A DNA stretch of 41,337 nucleotides from a virus. The first letter of the stretch is position 1. Each line of letters begins with the position of its first letter. A model generated the notes under the pieces. That model saw nothing but the letters and a program-made list of their open reading frames with translations, was not told the DNA's origin and made no database searches. Below, piece by piece: positions 23,771 to 31,943 of this stretch. The position numbers and the translations under genes were made by a program. The stretch is taken from IMG/VR virus record IMGVR_UViG_3300029624_000014, positions 1 to 41,337 of that record. One strand, given 5' to 3'.

Positions 23771-23811
23771 AAGATCACCTTGTCAGTGGGCAGAAGCCAC
23801 GCCGCCTCCGT

Positions 23812-23839
23812 GCTAGCGACGGAACCTACTTCCGTTAGC
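23812..23839 (-). other. Stem-loop at the end of the glycosyltransferase gene
   Basis: ACGGAA (23819-23824) pairs with TTCCGT (23830-23835), and outer GCTA/TAGC pairs extend it with a three-base bulge. It overlaps the glycosyltransferase stop codon. There is no T-tract, so attenuation or RNA processing is only a guess. Confidence 0.3.
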
Positions 23840-24434
23840 CAGCGCTGTCAACCTTCGCCTTTAAGCGCCGAGATGCTTGATAGTGAACAATGACAGGGTC
23901 TTCGTTGGGCTGCGGGCCGTCGAATATAGTTGAGTATCGGAGAGGCAGCATCGTCAGGCGGTGGTCAGGAAGGCAGTTGGAGACGAGCTTTTCCAGACAC
24001 GCTTGCTCTGTCTGGCTTGCTTCGCTTTCTTGTAGGTAGCCAAGAGCGCGGGACTGAGCATGCGAGCGCCAGAAACCCAGTAAATGAGACGCGGAGATGT
24101 CTTTCCCAAAAACCATTGTACCAGATGAAAGGTTGCCTTTGGGCTGACGAAAGTGCGCAGCAAAGCCGAGGTTTATACTGAACAGCATCTTCGGGTAGGC
24201 CACTACTTCTGCATCCGCATCGAGCCACACAAGAGAACAGTCTTTCCAGCGACGCCTGCACGCGTCTAGAATGAAAGGCTTTTCCCATATATTCTCACGC
24301 CACGAGCCCCGCGACGTATAGCCGACTAGCTCGTAGTCCAGCCCAAACTTTTGCAAAGAAGGCTCTAAGCGCGTCTTGACCTCCTCCTCGTAGCCCGTGC
24401 CGATGGTGTAGCCCGAAACAAACAGCGTGGTCAT
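23835..24434 (-). CDS. GT-A-type glycosyltransferase-like protein
   Basis: 199 aa. The core motif SLVWLDADAEVVAYP contains the DxD (Asp72, Asp74) that binds metal and nucleotide-sugar in GT-A enzymes, preceded by the KPFILDACRRRW helix typical of this group. Later SGTMVFGKD and IVHYQASRR correspond to acceptor and C-terminal loops. The end resembles nucleotide-diphospho-sugar transferases found near capsule genes. It overlaps the preceding gene by ATGA and would act in the cytoplasm on a glycan or protein acceptor that cannot be named. Confidence 0.75.
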   Translation of the reverse strand: MTTLFVSGYTIGTGYEEEVKTRLEPSLQKFGLDYELVGYTSRGSWRENIWEKPFILDACRRRWKDCSLVWLDADAEVVAYPKMLFSINLGFAAHFRQPKGNLSSGTMVFGKDISASHLLGFWRSHAQSRALGYLQESEASQTEQACLEKLVSNCLPDHRLTMLPLRYSTIFDGPQPNEDPVIVHYQASRRLKAKVDSAG

Positions 24435-25225
24435 AAAAGCTCCTTCGTCAGGTGCTGGAAAGGCAGCCCTTCGCGCATTTCATCGAGCGTCCACTGCGTA
24501 TAAGCAAGGTTGTGCGCCCACTGGGTGCGGTCGGGCATCGGCGGTTCATCGAGCGTCCACTGCTGTACCAAAGAAGCCACCATAGAGCGCCGACGCAGGG
24601 GTATGTGGGGAACGCCCTCTATGACGCTGTCAACGCCCGCGGTGGAGCAGAGCGCTATGGTAGCCCAGCAATTGCGCAGGTCTTCGACAAGAGGCTTTGC
24701 TTTTCCAACGACGGCAGGATGCTTCCTGAGCCGCACAGGACGTTTTTGCGAATTTTCCAGCAAGTGCACAATCTCCTGCACACGGCGCTCGTAACCTTCG
24801 TTCTGCACGCTCGTGTCCCACGGGACTTGGCCCAACACCAGCCAGTGCTCCCCGTCTTGCCGCCACGGCCGAAGATTGACGCCAAGACGCTCCCACCGAT
24901 CGCCGGGGGAGTTGGCGTTCTTATAGTCAGCAAAGCCGCCTCCGTCGCCCAGCCCGCACGCGTAGTGCGTGTCGCGGCGCACGTAGCCTCGCTCCATAAC
25001 AATGCAGTGGGGAGCGGCTGCGCGTATTTCGTCGCGGTAGAACGAGCGGGAAAGGAACTTCGTCGACGTAACGCCCCAGACAATCGCCACGTCGCAGGGC
25101 TCGTAGCGCACTTCTGCAAGTCGAATGTCATGCCCCAGAGACCGAACCCCCTCGTACATGGCGCGCTGAGCGTCCATGACGCGAGGGTCAGTCTCGTTGT
25201 TGTGGAACAGGCGCACTACGGCCAC
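24431..25225 (-). CDS. GT-B-like/capsule-export-like glycosyltransferase
   Basis: 264 aa from GTG at 25225. The second half shows LVLGQVPWDTSV, a helix, VRLRKHPAV and CWATIALCSTAGVDSVIEGVPHI, resembling the Kdo-transferase or capsule polysaccharide GT-B group, where RxHP and the ST.gVEa..G.P motif line the donor site. The N-terminal Rossmann half is less typical. It is coupled to the GT-A gene downstream and to the methyltransferase upstream. Donor and acceptor are unknown. Confidence 0.65.
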   Translation of the reverse strand: MAVVRLFHNNETDPRVMDAQRAMYEGVRSLGHDIRLAEVRYEPCDVAIVWGVTSTKFLSRSFYRDEIRAAAPHCIVMERGYVRRDTHYACGLGDGGGFADYKNANSPGDRWERLGVNLRPWRQDGEHWLVLGQVPWDTSVQNEGYERRVQEIVHLLENSQKRPVRLRKHPAVVGKAKPLVEDLRNCWATIALCSTAGVDSVIEGVPHIPLRRRSMVASLVQQWTLDEPPMPDRTQWAHNLAYTQWTLDEMREGLPFQHLTKELL

Positions 25226-25752
25226 ACGAACACCATGCCGTTGTCGCGGAAGAAGTCACGCTGCATTGTCGAAGCCTCCTTCGCAGCTTGCGTCAGCATG
25301 GTGTCGTATTTGAACCCCTCGTCCTCAAACTTAGCTATCCAATACTCCGCCGGCCGCTCATTGTGGTGGTGGGGAATGTTGCGCCCGGAGGGAGGATGCG
25401 CCGTAGCCGCGACGAGGTTTGCGCGGCTCAGCGTCACAAGCGCGTTCGGAGCATGCTCCTCCGGCAAGTGCTCAAGGAACTCATTGCACCACGCAAGGTC
25501 AAAGAAAACGCTGGGGGCGAAGTGTAAGGGGCCTTCCAAAAAGTCGTGCGTTATAGTCGCTCCAACGTCCGGGTCGCCGTCCACTCCGACGATGTCGTCG
25601 TAGCCAAGCGATTTAGCGGCGTCGCATTGGCCGCCGGGACCGCAACCTACGTCGAGCAGGCTGCGACAGCCCATGTGGTCGCGGAAGAAACGGAGCACGC
25701 CTTCGTCGACGTGCGTCCGTCCTAAGTGTGAGCGGTTGTGCCAGTCGGCCAC
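25216..25752 (-). CDS. Class I SAM-dependent methyltransferase
   Basis: 178 aa from GTG at 25752. Motif I is LLDVGCGPGGQ (32-42), followed by IVGVDGD as the motif II acid, and FDLAWCNEFLEHL near motif IV. There is no NPPY/NPPF motif, arguing against DNA adenine methylation; a small-molecule, sugar or protein substrate fits better. It precedes the two glycosyltransferases in the operon, consistent with methylation of a glycan. It overlaps the next gene by ten bases. Confidence 0.8.
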   Translation of the reverse strand: MADWHNRSHLGRTHVDEGVLRFFRDHMGCRSLLDVGCGPGGQCDAAKSLGYDDIVGVDGDPDVGATITHDFLEGPLHFAPSVFFDLAWCNEFLEHLPEEHAPNALVTLSRANLVAATAHPPSGRNIPHHHNERPAEYWIAKFEDEGFKYDTMLTQAAKEASTMQRDFFRDNGMVFVWP

Positions 25753-25756
25753 GTTC

Positions 25757-26272
25757 TTACTCGCAGAGGGAGTTAAAAGCTTCTTCCGCGGCTTTGGCGG
25801 CGGCTTTGGCGGCTTCTTTCAGAGCTTCGCCGTCGCCCGATCCGGTGTACGACACTTCTATACGCGGCTCTGGGTCGCCATTATCGTTCACGCCAACGCA
25901 TACGTTGATGTGGTAGCAAGGGTCCGTCAAAACACCATTAAAGAAAGGGGCGCTCTGTTCGGGCGTCTTTTCAGACGGCGTAGCCAAGCCTCCCTGCATC
26001 AACGCCTGCGTCTCGGACGAGAACGCGGCTGAGATAGGCGCTTCCGCCGGCTGCGGAGCTGCTTCAACTGGTACAGCGCGCGGCGTCGTATTGGTAAGCT
26101 TTTGCTCGATCTTCTCCTCTTGCGTGGGCTCTGCGGCTTCAGGCGACGAGGCCTTCGCTGGTGCGTCCCAGCCCTTGATGCCTTGCTTGGCGGGTGGGGT
26201 GGTCGGAGCCTGCTGCTGCGCTGGCGCGGCCTGAGCCGCTTCCGCTTTCCGCTTTAGTTTTTCGAAGGCCAT
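25757..26272 (-). CDS. Internal in-frame start: C-terminal 171-aa product
   Basis: Within the helicase frame, ATG at 26272 (residue 495) is preceded by CAACAGGAGAGTGAC, as good a ribosome binding site as any in the window and better than that of the helicase itself. The product begins MAFEKLKRKAEAAQ, runs through a Pro/Ala-rich linker, and ends in a small folded-looking region (CYHINVCVGVNDNGDP, then an Ala-rich helix). It may be a formerly separate gene now in frame with the helicase, or a second product made alongside the fusion. Confidence 0.5.
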   Translation of the reverse strand: MAFEKLKRKAEAAQAAPAQQQAPTTPPAKQGIKGWDAPAKASSPEAAEPTQEEKIEQKLTNTTPRAVPVEAAPQPAEAPISAAFSSETQALMQGGLATPSEKTPEQSAPFFNGVLTDPCYHINVCVGVNDNGDPEPRIEVSYTGSGDGEALKEAAKAAAKAAEEAFNSLCE

Positions 26273-27754
26273 GTCACTCTCCTGTTGAGTTGCTTCAGAT
26301 TTGAACGCTGTGTTGATGGACTGCAAGAACCGTTCCTGCGTACTATCCTTGTCCAGCAACGCTGCGTACTTCAATTCGTCGATGCTGTCGTCGACGAGTA
26401 GAAGATGGTTTATAATGTGGTCCGCTGTGTTGCCTTGGCGACATATACGCGCGATGACCTGATCATATACTTCAAAGTCCCACACCGCTGAAAAATGACA
26501 GATATGCTGCGCGCCGCCTTTCTGAAAGTTCAGTCCGTGCCCTGCTGATACAGGATGTACGGCGAGCACGTCAATAGCGTTTGCGTTCCAGTCATCTTGA
26601 ATGTCGTACGCTTCGGCATCCGTGGTGCCTTTGCCGAGGTATCGAAGTGGTTTGCCAAAACGCTTCTCATGCCATTCTTTGAGCTGATCGAGATCATGGT
26701 TAAACTCATACGTGACGAGTAACGCCGCGCCGTTCAACTCCGAGACAAGGTCGTCAAGAGCCTCGATCTTCGCACCGTGCACATCGATAACGCGCCGACC
26801 GCTACTGCCCGCCTCAGTGTTCGCGTAAACGCGGCCGTTCGCGAGCTGGGCGAGCTTGCTATAGAGCCCCGCCGCGTTCGCCGCTTCAACGGCCCCGCCT
26901 TCGACTTGTAGCAGCATCTCTTTTTTAAGCGTGTCATACGCTTTCTTCGACTTCGGATCGAGTTTGATCCGTATTAAGTTGTCGATCTTCTGCGGCATGT
27001 CAATCCAATCCTCCGCGGCGATGCGAAGGACAAGGGGCGCGATGGCTTCTTCAATACGTTTGTCAGCGCCGGGGGCTAGCTTGTAGTCATAGCCTGCGAA
27101 ACCGTCCGGCTGAAAATACTTGTCGCGGAATTTGCGAATGCTGTAGCCAAGAGAGTTTCCGCCATCAAGTAGAAGTATTTGGCCGAACAAGTCTTCGTAG
27201 CCGTTAGGAGTGGGCGTGCCTGTCAGCCCCCAAACACGCGCCGTTTTGGAAGTAAGCTTACGAAGCTTCTTACTCCGGTCGCTCATGTGGTTCTTGAACT
27301 TGGTAAGCTCGTCAACAACCACGGTGTCGAATGGGAACTCGGAGGGGCGGTGTTTGTATTGCTCGTATAACCACGCCACGCCTTCCGGGTTGATGAGCCA
27401 GATGTCAGCGTCTTGGCGCGCCAGCTCCTTTTCTTTCTTCGCCAAAGGCCCGTCGGGCTTCCACGGCGGCCGGGAGTTGTGCAGCCATGCGAACCGGAGA
27501 TGCGTGAACTCCCTCCACTCTTGGCTCTCTTGCCACCACGTTAGCTGGCACACGCGCCGCGGAGCGATGACGAGGACGCGCTGCGCCACGCCGCTTTCCA
27601 GCAGCGCGGAGACCGCGGCCAGCGTCGCCGCGGTCTTGCCGGTGCCCATGTCGGCGAATAACGCCGCCGCGCCGTTGTGCAAGAGGAACTCAACGGCTTT
27701 CTCTTGGTAAACGCGAGGGGTAAACGGCTTTGCGCTTTGCTTTAAGAGCCGCAC
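25757..27754 (-). CDS. SNF2/DEAD-like superfamily 2 helicase with disordered C-terminal extension
   Basis: 665 aa from GTG at 27754. Helicase motifs in order: Q-like YQEKAVEFL, Walker A ADMGTGKT (34-41), motif Ia VIAPRR, Walker B VVDEL (147-150 region), motif III GLTGTPTPNG (176-185), and C-terminal domain motifs near HPVSAGHGLNFQKGG and VIARICRQGN. It resembles the compact phage SNF2-like helicases that accompany VRR-NUC and PolA genes. The ATPase ends near residue 490. The rest is Pro/Ala-rich and has its own strong internal start at 26272. It probably remodels DNA or drives recombination. Confidence 0.88.
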   Translation of the reverse strand: MRLLKQSAKPFTPRVYQEKAVEFLLHNGAAALFADMGTGKTAATLAAVSALLESGVAQRVLVIAPRRVCQLTWWQESQEWREFTHLRFAWLHNSRPPWKPDGPLAKKEKELARQDADIWLINPEGVAWLYEQYKHRPSEFPFDTVVVDELTKFKNHMSDRSKKLRKLTSKTARVWGLTGTPTPNGYEDLFGQILLLDGGNSLGYSIRKFRDKYFQPDGFAGYDYKLAPGADKRIEEAIAPLVLRIAAEDWIDMPQKIDNLIRIKLDPKSKKAYDTLKKEMLLQVEGGAVEAANAAGLYSKLAQLANGRVYANTEAGSSGRRVIDVHGAKIEALDDLVSELNGAALLVTYEFNHDLDQLKEWHEKRFGKPLRYLGKGTTDAEAYDIQDDWNANAIDVLAVHPVSAGHGLNFQKGGAQHICHFSAVWDFEVYDQVIARICRQGNTADHIINHLLLVDDSIDELKYAALLDKDSTQERFLQSINTAFKSEATQQESDMAFEKLKRKAEAAQAAPAQQQAPTTPPAKQGIKGWDAPAKASSPEAAEPTQEEKIEQKLTNTTPRAVPVEAAPQPAEAPISAAFSSETQALMQGGLATPSEKTPEQSAPFFNGVLTDPCYHINVCVGVNDNGDPEPRIEVSYTGSGDGEALKEAAKAAAKAAEEAFNSLCE

Positions 27755-28044
27755 GACGCTCTCTTTCGCGCGTTGCTAAGGTATCCTATGGCAAAATCTG
27801 GACAATCCGCCACTACGACGTCGTAGCCAAGCGCGTCCAAGTCTTTGATCCGCTTACGCTGCATTGGCGTAGGCTTCTTTCCCGTCGCTTTGTACTCGAT
27901 GAACACAGGACGGCCGCCGGGAATAAGATACATGAAGTCAGGCCAGCCCGCAGCAACGCGGGGGTTTAGGACAAGACGGATATATTCCATCTTTTCTTTT
28001 TTAGCCCACGCTTGCACCCGCTTTATGACCTCAGCTTCAAGCAT
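27742..28044 (-). CDS. VRR-NUC domain nuclease
   Basis: 100 aa from ATG at 28044, which overlaps the upstream stop by eight bases; a longer frame to 28137 lies inside the neighbouring gene and is not favoured. The VRR-NUC core is complete: N-terminal Glu (LEAEVIKRV), GWPDFMYL (33-40, Asp36), FIEYK (Glu50, Lys52) and the later Gln62. This PD-(D/E)XK-type fold cleaves DNA structures, and stand-alone phage versions usually lie beside SNF2-like helicases, as here. It likely processes replication or recombination intermediates. Confidence 0.88.
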   Translation of the reverse strand: MLEAEVIKRVQAWAKKEKMEYIRLVLNPRVAAGWPDFMYLIPGGRPVFIEYKATGKKPTPMQRKRIKDLDALGYDVVVADCPDFAIGYLSNARKRASCGS

Positions 28045-28360
28045 AGACCCTGACACCCAGCTTTTTAAGCTGCCTTTTTTCTTCGGCTTCGTCAGGCGTC
28101 CTCGCACTTTCCCCCAAAGCCGCGAGATAAACTTCAAGTATCGCGTCTTGCTCTTGCCTCTCCGCTGGGTCCATTTTGCGAAGACGGACGATCGTACGAA
28201 CGATTTTAACGTCGTACCCTTCGCTTTTCATTTCCGCGTACGTCTCCTTGATGTCGTCGGAAAGCTCTTTCTTTTCTTCCTCCAACCTCTCTATGCGCTC
28301 TATGAAAAGTCGCAGACGGTCGGCGGCGACGCCTCCGGTGTTTTGCTGGCGCTCAGTCAT
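28037..28360 (-). CDS. GapR-like (DUF2312) nucleoid-associated protein
   Basis: 107 aa from ATG at 28360 (AAAGGACGTGT upstream). Residues 10-85 match the GapR/DUF2312 pattern: [19 protein letters not shown], then [19 protein letters not shown] and [19 protein letters not shown]. GapR of Caulobacter binds overtwisted AT-rich DNA ahead of forks and stimulates topoisomerases. The family is nearly restricted to Alphaproteobacteria and their phages, so it indicates the host. Its place in the replication operon suggests relief of supercoiling during phage replication or competition with the host protein. Confidence 0.88.
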   Translation of the reverse strand: MTERQQNTGGVAADRLRLFIERIERLEEEKKELSDDIKETYAEMKSEGYDVKIVRTIVRLRKMDPAERQEQDAILEVYLAALGESARTPDEAEEKRQLKKLGVRVYA

Positions 28361-28388
28361 ACACGTCCTTTCATGTGGGGGTGTTTTT

Positions 28389-29060
28389 TCATCCATGGCG
28401 GCATGGTCCTCCTTTTGATACTCCAAACGGACACCATTTGCACTTATCGTTCGGTTTTGGGGCGAACAGCGTATCGTTGAAAAGCGGCTGCACTTTCCGT
28501 TCCCACTTTTCTCTCAGCGCTTCTTTCTGTGACGCGTCAAACTCACGTACAATCTCTCCGTCTTTGCCCGGAACGTCAAGGTACCACAAGCGCGCTTCTA
28601 CTTCCTTCAGCTCGGGGTAGCGGATCATGAACGTCAACGAGAACAGCTCAATCTGATCCTCATTTGTCGCGTATTTCTTGCCGGTCTTATGATCGACAAT
28701 TGTCGCCGTATTGTCCGGGTAGATGACGGCTGCGTCAACTTTAGAACGAAACCACGTCTTGTTCCAGTCGCGCCACCCGCTCGGACGCCACTTGCGGTCA
28801 AAGCACACCTCATGCTCGACGAGTGGTGACATTTGGGCTAACTGCTCGAACTGCGAAGCGAAGTTCTGACAGCTCGTCGGCACCTCAAACAGCTTGCCCG
28901 TCAGGTAGTCTTCGGCTTCCTTGTGGATGCGGTTGCCGCGCTCGAACGCCGCGACAGGCGGCTGAGGCAGCTTGTCAATGCGCGCGTACTTATACTGCGC
29001 CGGGCACATCTCATACTGAGCAAGGGCGGAGTAAGACCAGCTTTTCACTTTGTTAGGCAC
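28389..29060 (-). CDS. PD-(D/E)XK nuclease with Cas4/AddB-type Fe-S cysteines
   Basis: 223 aa from GTG at 29060, chosen because AAAGGAGGG precedes it; ATG at 29087 lies upstream of that site. It begins [19 protein letters not shown], the Cas4/AddB N-terminal pattern with the first Cys, has GNRIHKEAE (catalytic His helix), [20 protein letters not shown] (Asp and DxK-type motif IV) and ends [14 protein letters not shown], the three further cysteines of an iron-sulfur cluster. It is probably a 5' exonuclease for recombination or end processing next to the polymerase. Confidence 0.88.
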   Translation of the reverse strand: MPNKVKSWSYSALAQYEMCPAQYKYARIDKLPQPPVAAFERGNRIHKEAEDYLTGKLFEVPTSCQNFASQFEQLAQMSPLVEHEVCFDRKWRPSGWRDWNKTWFRSKVDAAVIYPDNTATIVDHKTGKKYATNEDQIELFSLTFMIRYPELKEVEARLWYLDVPGKDGEIVREFDASQKEALREKWERKVQPLFNDTLFAPKPNDKCKWCPFGVSKGGPCRHG

Positions 29061-29166
29061 GCTCCCTCCTTTGGAATACGCATCCAAGAAATGGCGTTAA
29101 CACAAACACCTTTATGCCTTTTCAACGTAATGCGTCTCTGTACTACTCTTTTCGCAGGGCTCCGTC

Positions 29167-31131
29167 TCATGCCAGAAGCTCCTTGTACATGCGTGCCATG
29201 AACGCGTCTTCGCTCTCGCCAGCCTCAGGCTTCTTGCAGCCTCCCCACGTTGAACCGACCTTCGGAGAAGAAAGCATCTGCACGTCCAACTCAATGCTCT
29301 CCATGCACTCCTTCAGCAGCGCCATGGCGTCAATTATGTCTGCCAGCGGAACGCTTATGTTAATCTCATCGTACACCGTGACAAGAAAGCGCCATGTCGA
29401 TTTCCGTTTTGGGTGGTAATAGAAACGTATCAACGCCTCTTTAGTGATGTCCGCTGCTGATCCCTGAACATAGTAATTCAATAGCTTATAGACGAAGTCC
29501 ATCATGCGGCCGCTGACCATCCGCGGCTCCTCCGCGAAGTACGCGCGACCACCCCACGTCCTTATAGGTATGTTAAACCGCGAAAGCGTCTTAATAACGT
29601 TGTTGACGATCTTGCGGCCCGGTAGCGCTTTGTCATGGAACTCTTTGAACTCTTTCGCTTCAGGCCGCGTGATGCCAAGATTTGTCATCAAAGCGTTTAG
29701 ACCACCGCCGTAGATAGACTGGAAGTTCGTAATCTTGACCGACGTGCGGTCGTACTCCACGCCTTTCAAAGCCTCCATCTTAGCTTTGACAAGGTCATGC
29801 ACATCGAGCTGCGGGTCAGCTTGATAAGCGTTGCTAAGCTCCCCGCACTCCACGTCGCCAAATACACGCAGCTCTTGGCCGTCGAAGTCTCGGTGCAGAA
29901 ACACGCACCCTTCGTCAGGCCACACGTAGTTCCGTACGAGCGGTAGTGGGTCGACGGGCAAATGGGCAGGATGGCGGTAGCCGTCCACGCCGCCTTCCCT
30001 GAACTCCTTGCTAATGTTAAGCAAGTTCGGATTTGAGGTAGAAGGGCGGCCCGTGCGGGTGCCTCCAGCGCCGCCCCGCGTCTGGTTCCAGTTAGTGTGG
30101 ATGCGCCCACCAGTCAGCCGTCCCTGTTTTAGCCACGGGCGCATGAACGTCCCCAGACAGGTGCCGAGGCGATTGCGGTAACCAAAAGCGCTCGCCACCT
30201 CCGGATCGTTGTACATGTCGGGCGTCAGCGCTTTCTTGCTGACGCTGCGCTTACCCGTTTTGGTAAGTGTCCACTTGTCGTCGTCTACGACGCCAGCGGC
30301 GGCGAGCGCCGCCGCAACCTGCTGATCTGCGTCGAGGTTCAAATCTGGCGCGCCAAGTCGCTCACGCAGCCACTCATCAACGCACTCCCTGTGCGCCTCG
30401 TATTTTGCTATGTCTCGTTCCAGCGCTTCAAGGTCGACGCGCAGGCCGAGCCTTTCGTTTTCCATGAAGATAGGCAAGACTAGGCGTTCGCGGTCATAGG
30501 CGGGGCTCATGTGCGCTTCCGTGATAAGAGGCAACCCCCACTCAAACAACTTGCCTGTGCGCAGCGTATCCCCATTAGCGTAAGGACCTACGAGGTCCGC
30601 GGGCATCTTGCTTATCCACTCGCCGGTGGAGCGTTTTATGGCCTGCGCTTTGCCTTTTTCTTTTGATATACGCGGCATGTCGGGGTATTGGTCGTGCAAC
30701 TCCTTGCGATGCTCCCACAACCACTCCGCCATCTCGTCTCTCTCGTCCGGGGGCATGCCCAGCAGCTCCGCCGCCGCGGTTTTAAGGTCCAGCGCTTTAG
30801 AGTGCGGATTTTCTAAGAACAAGATAAACATTGTGTCGTGCACGCGGTGCCATGGCAGCACCGGAAGTTGAAAGTATTCATAGCACACGGCGAGGTCGAA
30901 CTTGGAGTTGTGAAAAACGAACTCAATCGTTGGGTCTTCCCACATATCCAAGAGACGCGCTTTGACGTTCCCTTCATTGCAGTTGTTGCCGGAGGGGTGG
31001 CCCCACGCCCAGTAAGCGGGCTCGTCGCCGGGCAAAAGCCACCACTCCGACAACCCTACCGGACGTGGAGGGAACGCCGGTCGGTCTTGGATGCGGTCCG
31101 TCTCAAAATCTAGAACGACGTAGCGCTTCAT
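29167..31131 (-). CDS. DNA polymerase, family A, with 3'-5' exonuclease
   Basis: 654 aa. Proofreading motifs: Exo I LDFET (7-11), Exo II FHNSKFDL, and Exo III YANGDTLRT. Polymerase motifs: A RDFDGQELR (Asp415), B KITNFQSIYGG (Lys466, Phe470, Tyr474), C TVYDEI (Asp588, Glu589). Motif C has Tyr where E. coli Pol I has His881. No 5' nuclease domain is present, as usual for phage replicases. It is ATGA-coupled to the putative binding protein upstream and would be the main replicative polymerase. Confidence 0.95.
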   Translation of the reverse strand: MKRYVVLDFETDRIQDRPAFPPRPVGLSEWWLLPGDEPAYWAWGHPSGNNCNEGNVKARLLDMWEDPTIEFVFHNSKFDLAVCYEYFQLPVLPWHRVHDTMFILFLENPHSKALDLKTAAAELLGMPPDERDEMAEWLWEHRKELHDQYPDMPRISKEKGKAQAIKRSTGEWISKMPADLVGPYANGDTLRTGKLFEWGLPLITEAHMSPAYDRERLVLPIFMENERLGLRVDLEALERDIAKYEAHRECVDEWLRERLGAPDLNLDADQQVAAALAAAGVVDDDKWTLTKTGKRSVSKKALTPDMYNDPEVASAFGYRNRLGTCLGTFMRPWLKQGRLTGGRIHTNWNQTRGGAGGTRTGRPSTSNPNLLNISKEFREGGVDGYRHPAHLPVDPLPLVRNYVWPDEGCVFLHRDFDGQELRVFGDVECGELSNAYQADPQLDVHDLVKAKMEALKGVEYDRTSVKITNFQSIYGGGLNALMTNLGITRPEAKEFKEFHDKALPGRKIVNNVIKTLSRFNIPIRTWGGRAYFAEEPRMVSGRMMDFVYKLLNYYVQGSAADITKEALIRFYYHPKRKSTWRFLVTVYDEINISVPLADIIDAMALLKECMESIELDVQMLSSPKVGSTWGGCKKPEAGESEDAFMARMYKELLA

Positions 31132-31934
31132 CGCGACGAGCGAAGTCCCGACAGACGATTGCCGGCGCGTTGCTGGGTCGTTTGACGTTCTTCCGGCGGC
31201 TGGTACGGCTCAATGATGTTGTCCGCCGCTTCTTGGTGTCTTTTACGCATCGTCGGGAACATATCACCGTCAACCAAGCCGATTGCCTCGAAGTTTAACG
31301 AATAGCCCCCGCCGTCACGTGGCAAGATGCTGATCTCCGTGACGACGCCATAAGGAGGTCGGGCATGTTCGCTTTGGCATTGCTTGACGAAACGGTCGAA
31401 AGCCTTCGTGCTAGTCTTCGGCACTTTCAAGACCAGCATATCAGCGGAGGCGTAGTGCTCCTCGTCCTCGTGGATAGTTGGCTGAAAGCCGTTACGCACG
31501 CCCGGCACCGCCTCCATGTAGCCCGCCGGTATGAGGGCGAGGCGGTAGCGATTGTCACACGCTTTGCCACGGCCTTTCGTAGCGCTTCCCCACTGGTTCT
31601 GCGGGCACGATGCGCACTCATGATGCTGCGGCTCGAAGAAGTTGAGGTCAGACTGCATGGCGGGGTGTGGAGCTAGGTCCGTCATCTCGTGCCCCATGGC
31701 GAAGCACGTCGGAGGCATTGCGTTGTCGGGGTTCCACTCGTGCGTGTAGTAAGTGTTCTCGTAGATGAAGTGGGCGACCACAACGACAAGGGCGTTACCC
31801 GGCACAGGGTCTTCTCCTAGCCGAAACTGACCTCCCGCGGTAGACAAAAAAGACGACGATATGTGGACGCGTCCGGCGCTTTGCTGCGCGGCTTCGGCCC
31901 ACTGCTGGTCATAATGCGCGACTTCAGTTCCCAT
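31128..31934 (-). CDS. Cys-containing replication-module protein, possible ssDNA-binding protein
   Basis: 268 aa. Not firmly recognised. Residues 100-135 contain ECASCPQNQWGSATKGRGKAC, with Cys107, Cys110 and Cys126 (and perhaps Cys77) placed like a zinc site, followed by a beta strand RLALIPAG. The N-terminal 60 residues carry Gly-rich strands, and the C-terminus is disordered and Arg/Gln-rich. It precedes and overlaps the polymerase gene, where many phages encode an ssDNA-binding protein. Comparable Cys-x-x-Cys, N-W-G-S patterns occur in phage replication modules without clear function. SSB is inference. Confidence 0.6.
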   Translation of the reverse strand: MGTEVAHYDQQWAEAAQQSAGRVHISSSFLSTAGGQFRLGEDPVPGNALVVVVAHFIYENTYYTHEWNPDNAMPPTCFAMGHEMTDLAPHPAMQSDLNFFEPQHHECASCPQNQWGSATKGRGKACDNRYRLALIPAGYMEAVPGVRNGFQPTIHEDEEHYASADMLVLKVPKTSTKAFDRFVKQCQSEHARPPYGVVTEISILPRDGGGYSLNFEAIGLVDGDMFPTMRKRHQEAADNIIEPYQPPEERQTTQQRAGNRLSGLRSSR

Positions 31935-31943
31935 TTCTCTCTC

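Noticed and set aside
24452-25603. 383-codon plus-strand frame
   Set aside because: It lies antisense to the GT-B-like gene and methyltransferase gene, which have clear motifs and coupled starts. It shows no family pattern or ribosome binding site.
27742-28137. Longer 131-aa form of the VRR-NUC protein
   Set aside because: The extra 31 residues lie within the coding part of the GapR-like gene; the start at 28044 has the overlap typical of this operon.
21010-31131. 2-aminoadenine (Z) genome pathway
   Set aside because: Only the MazZ-like enzyme and a family A polymerase were seen; no PurZ or DatZ-like gene was recognised.
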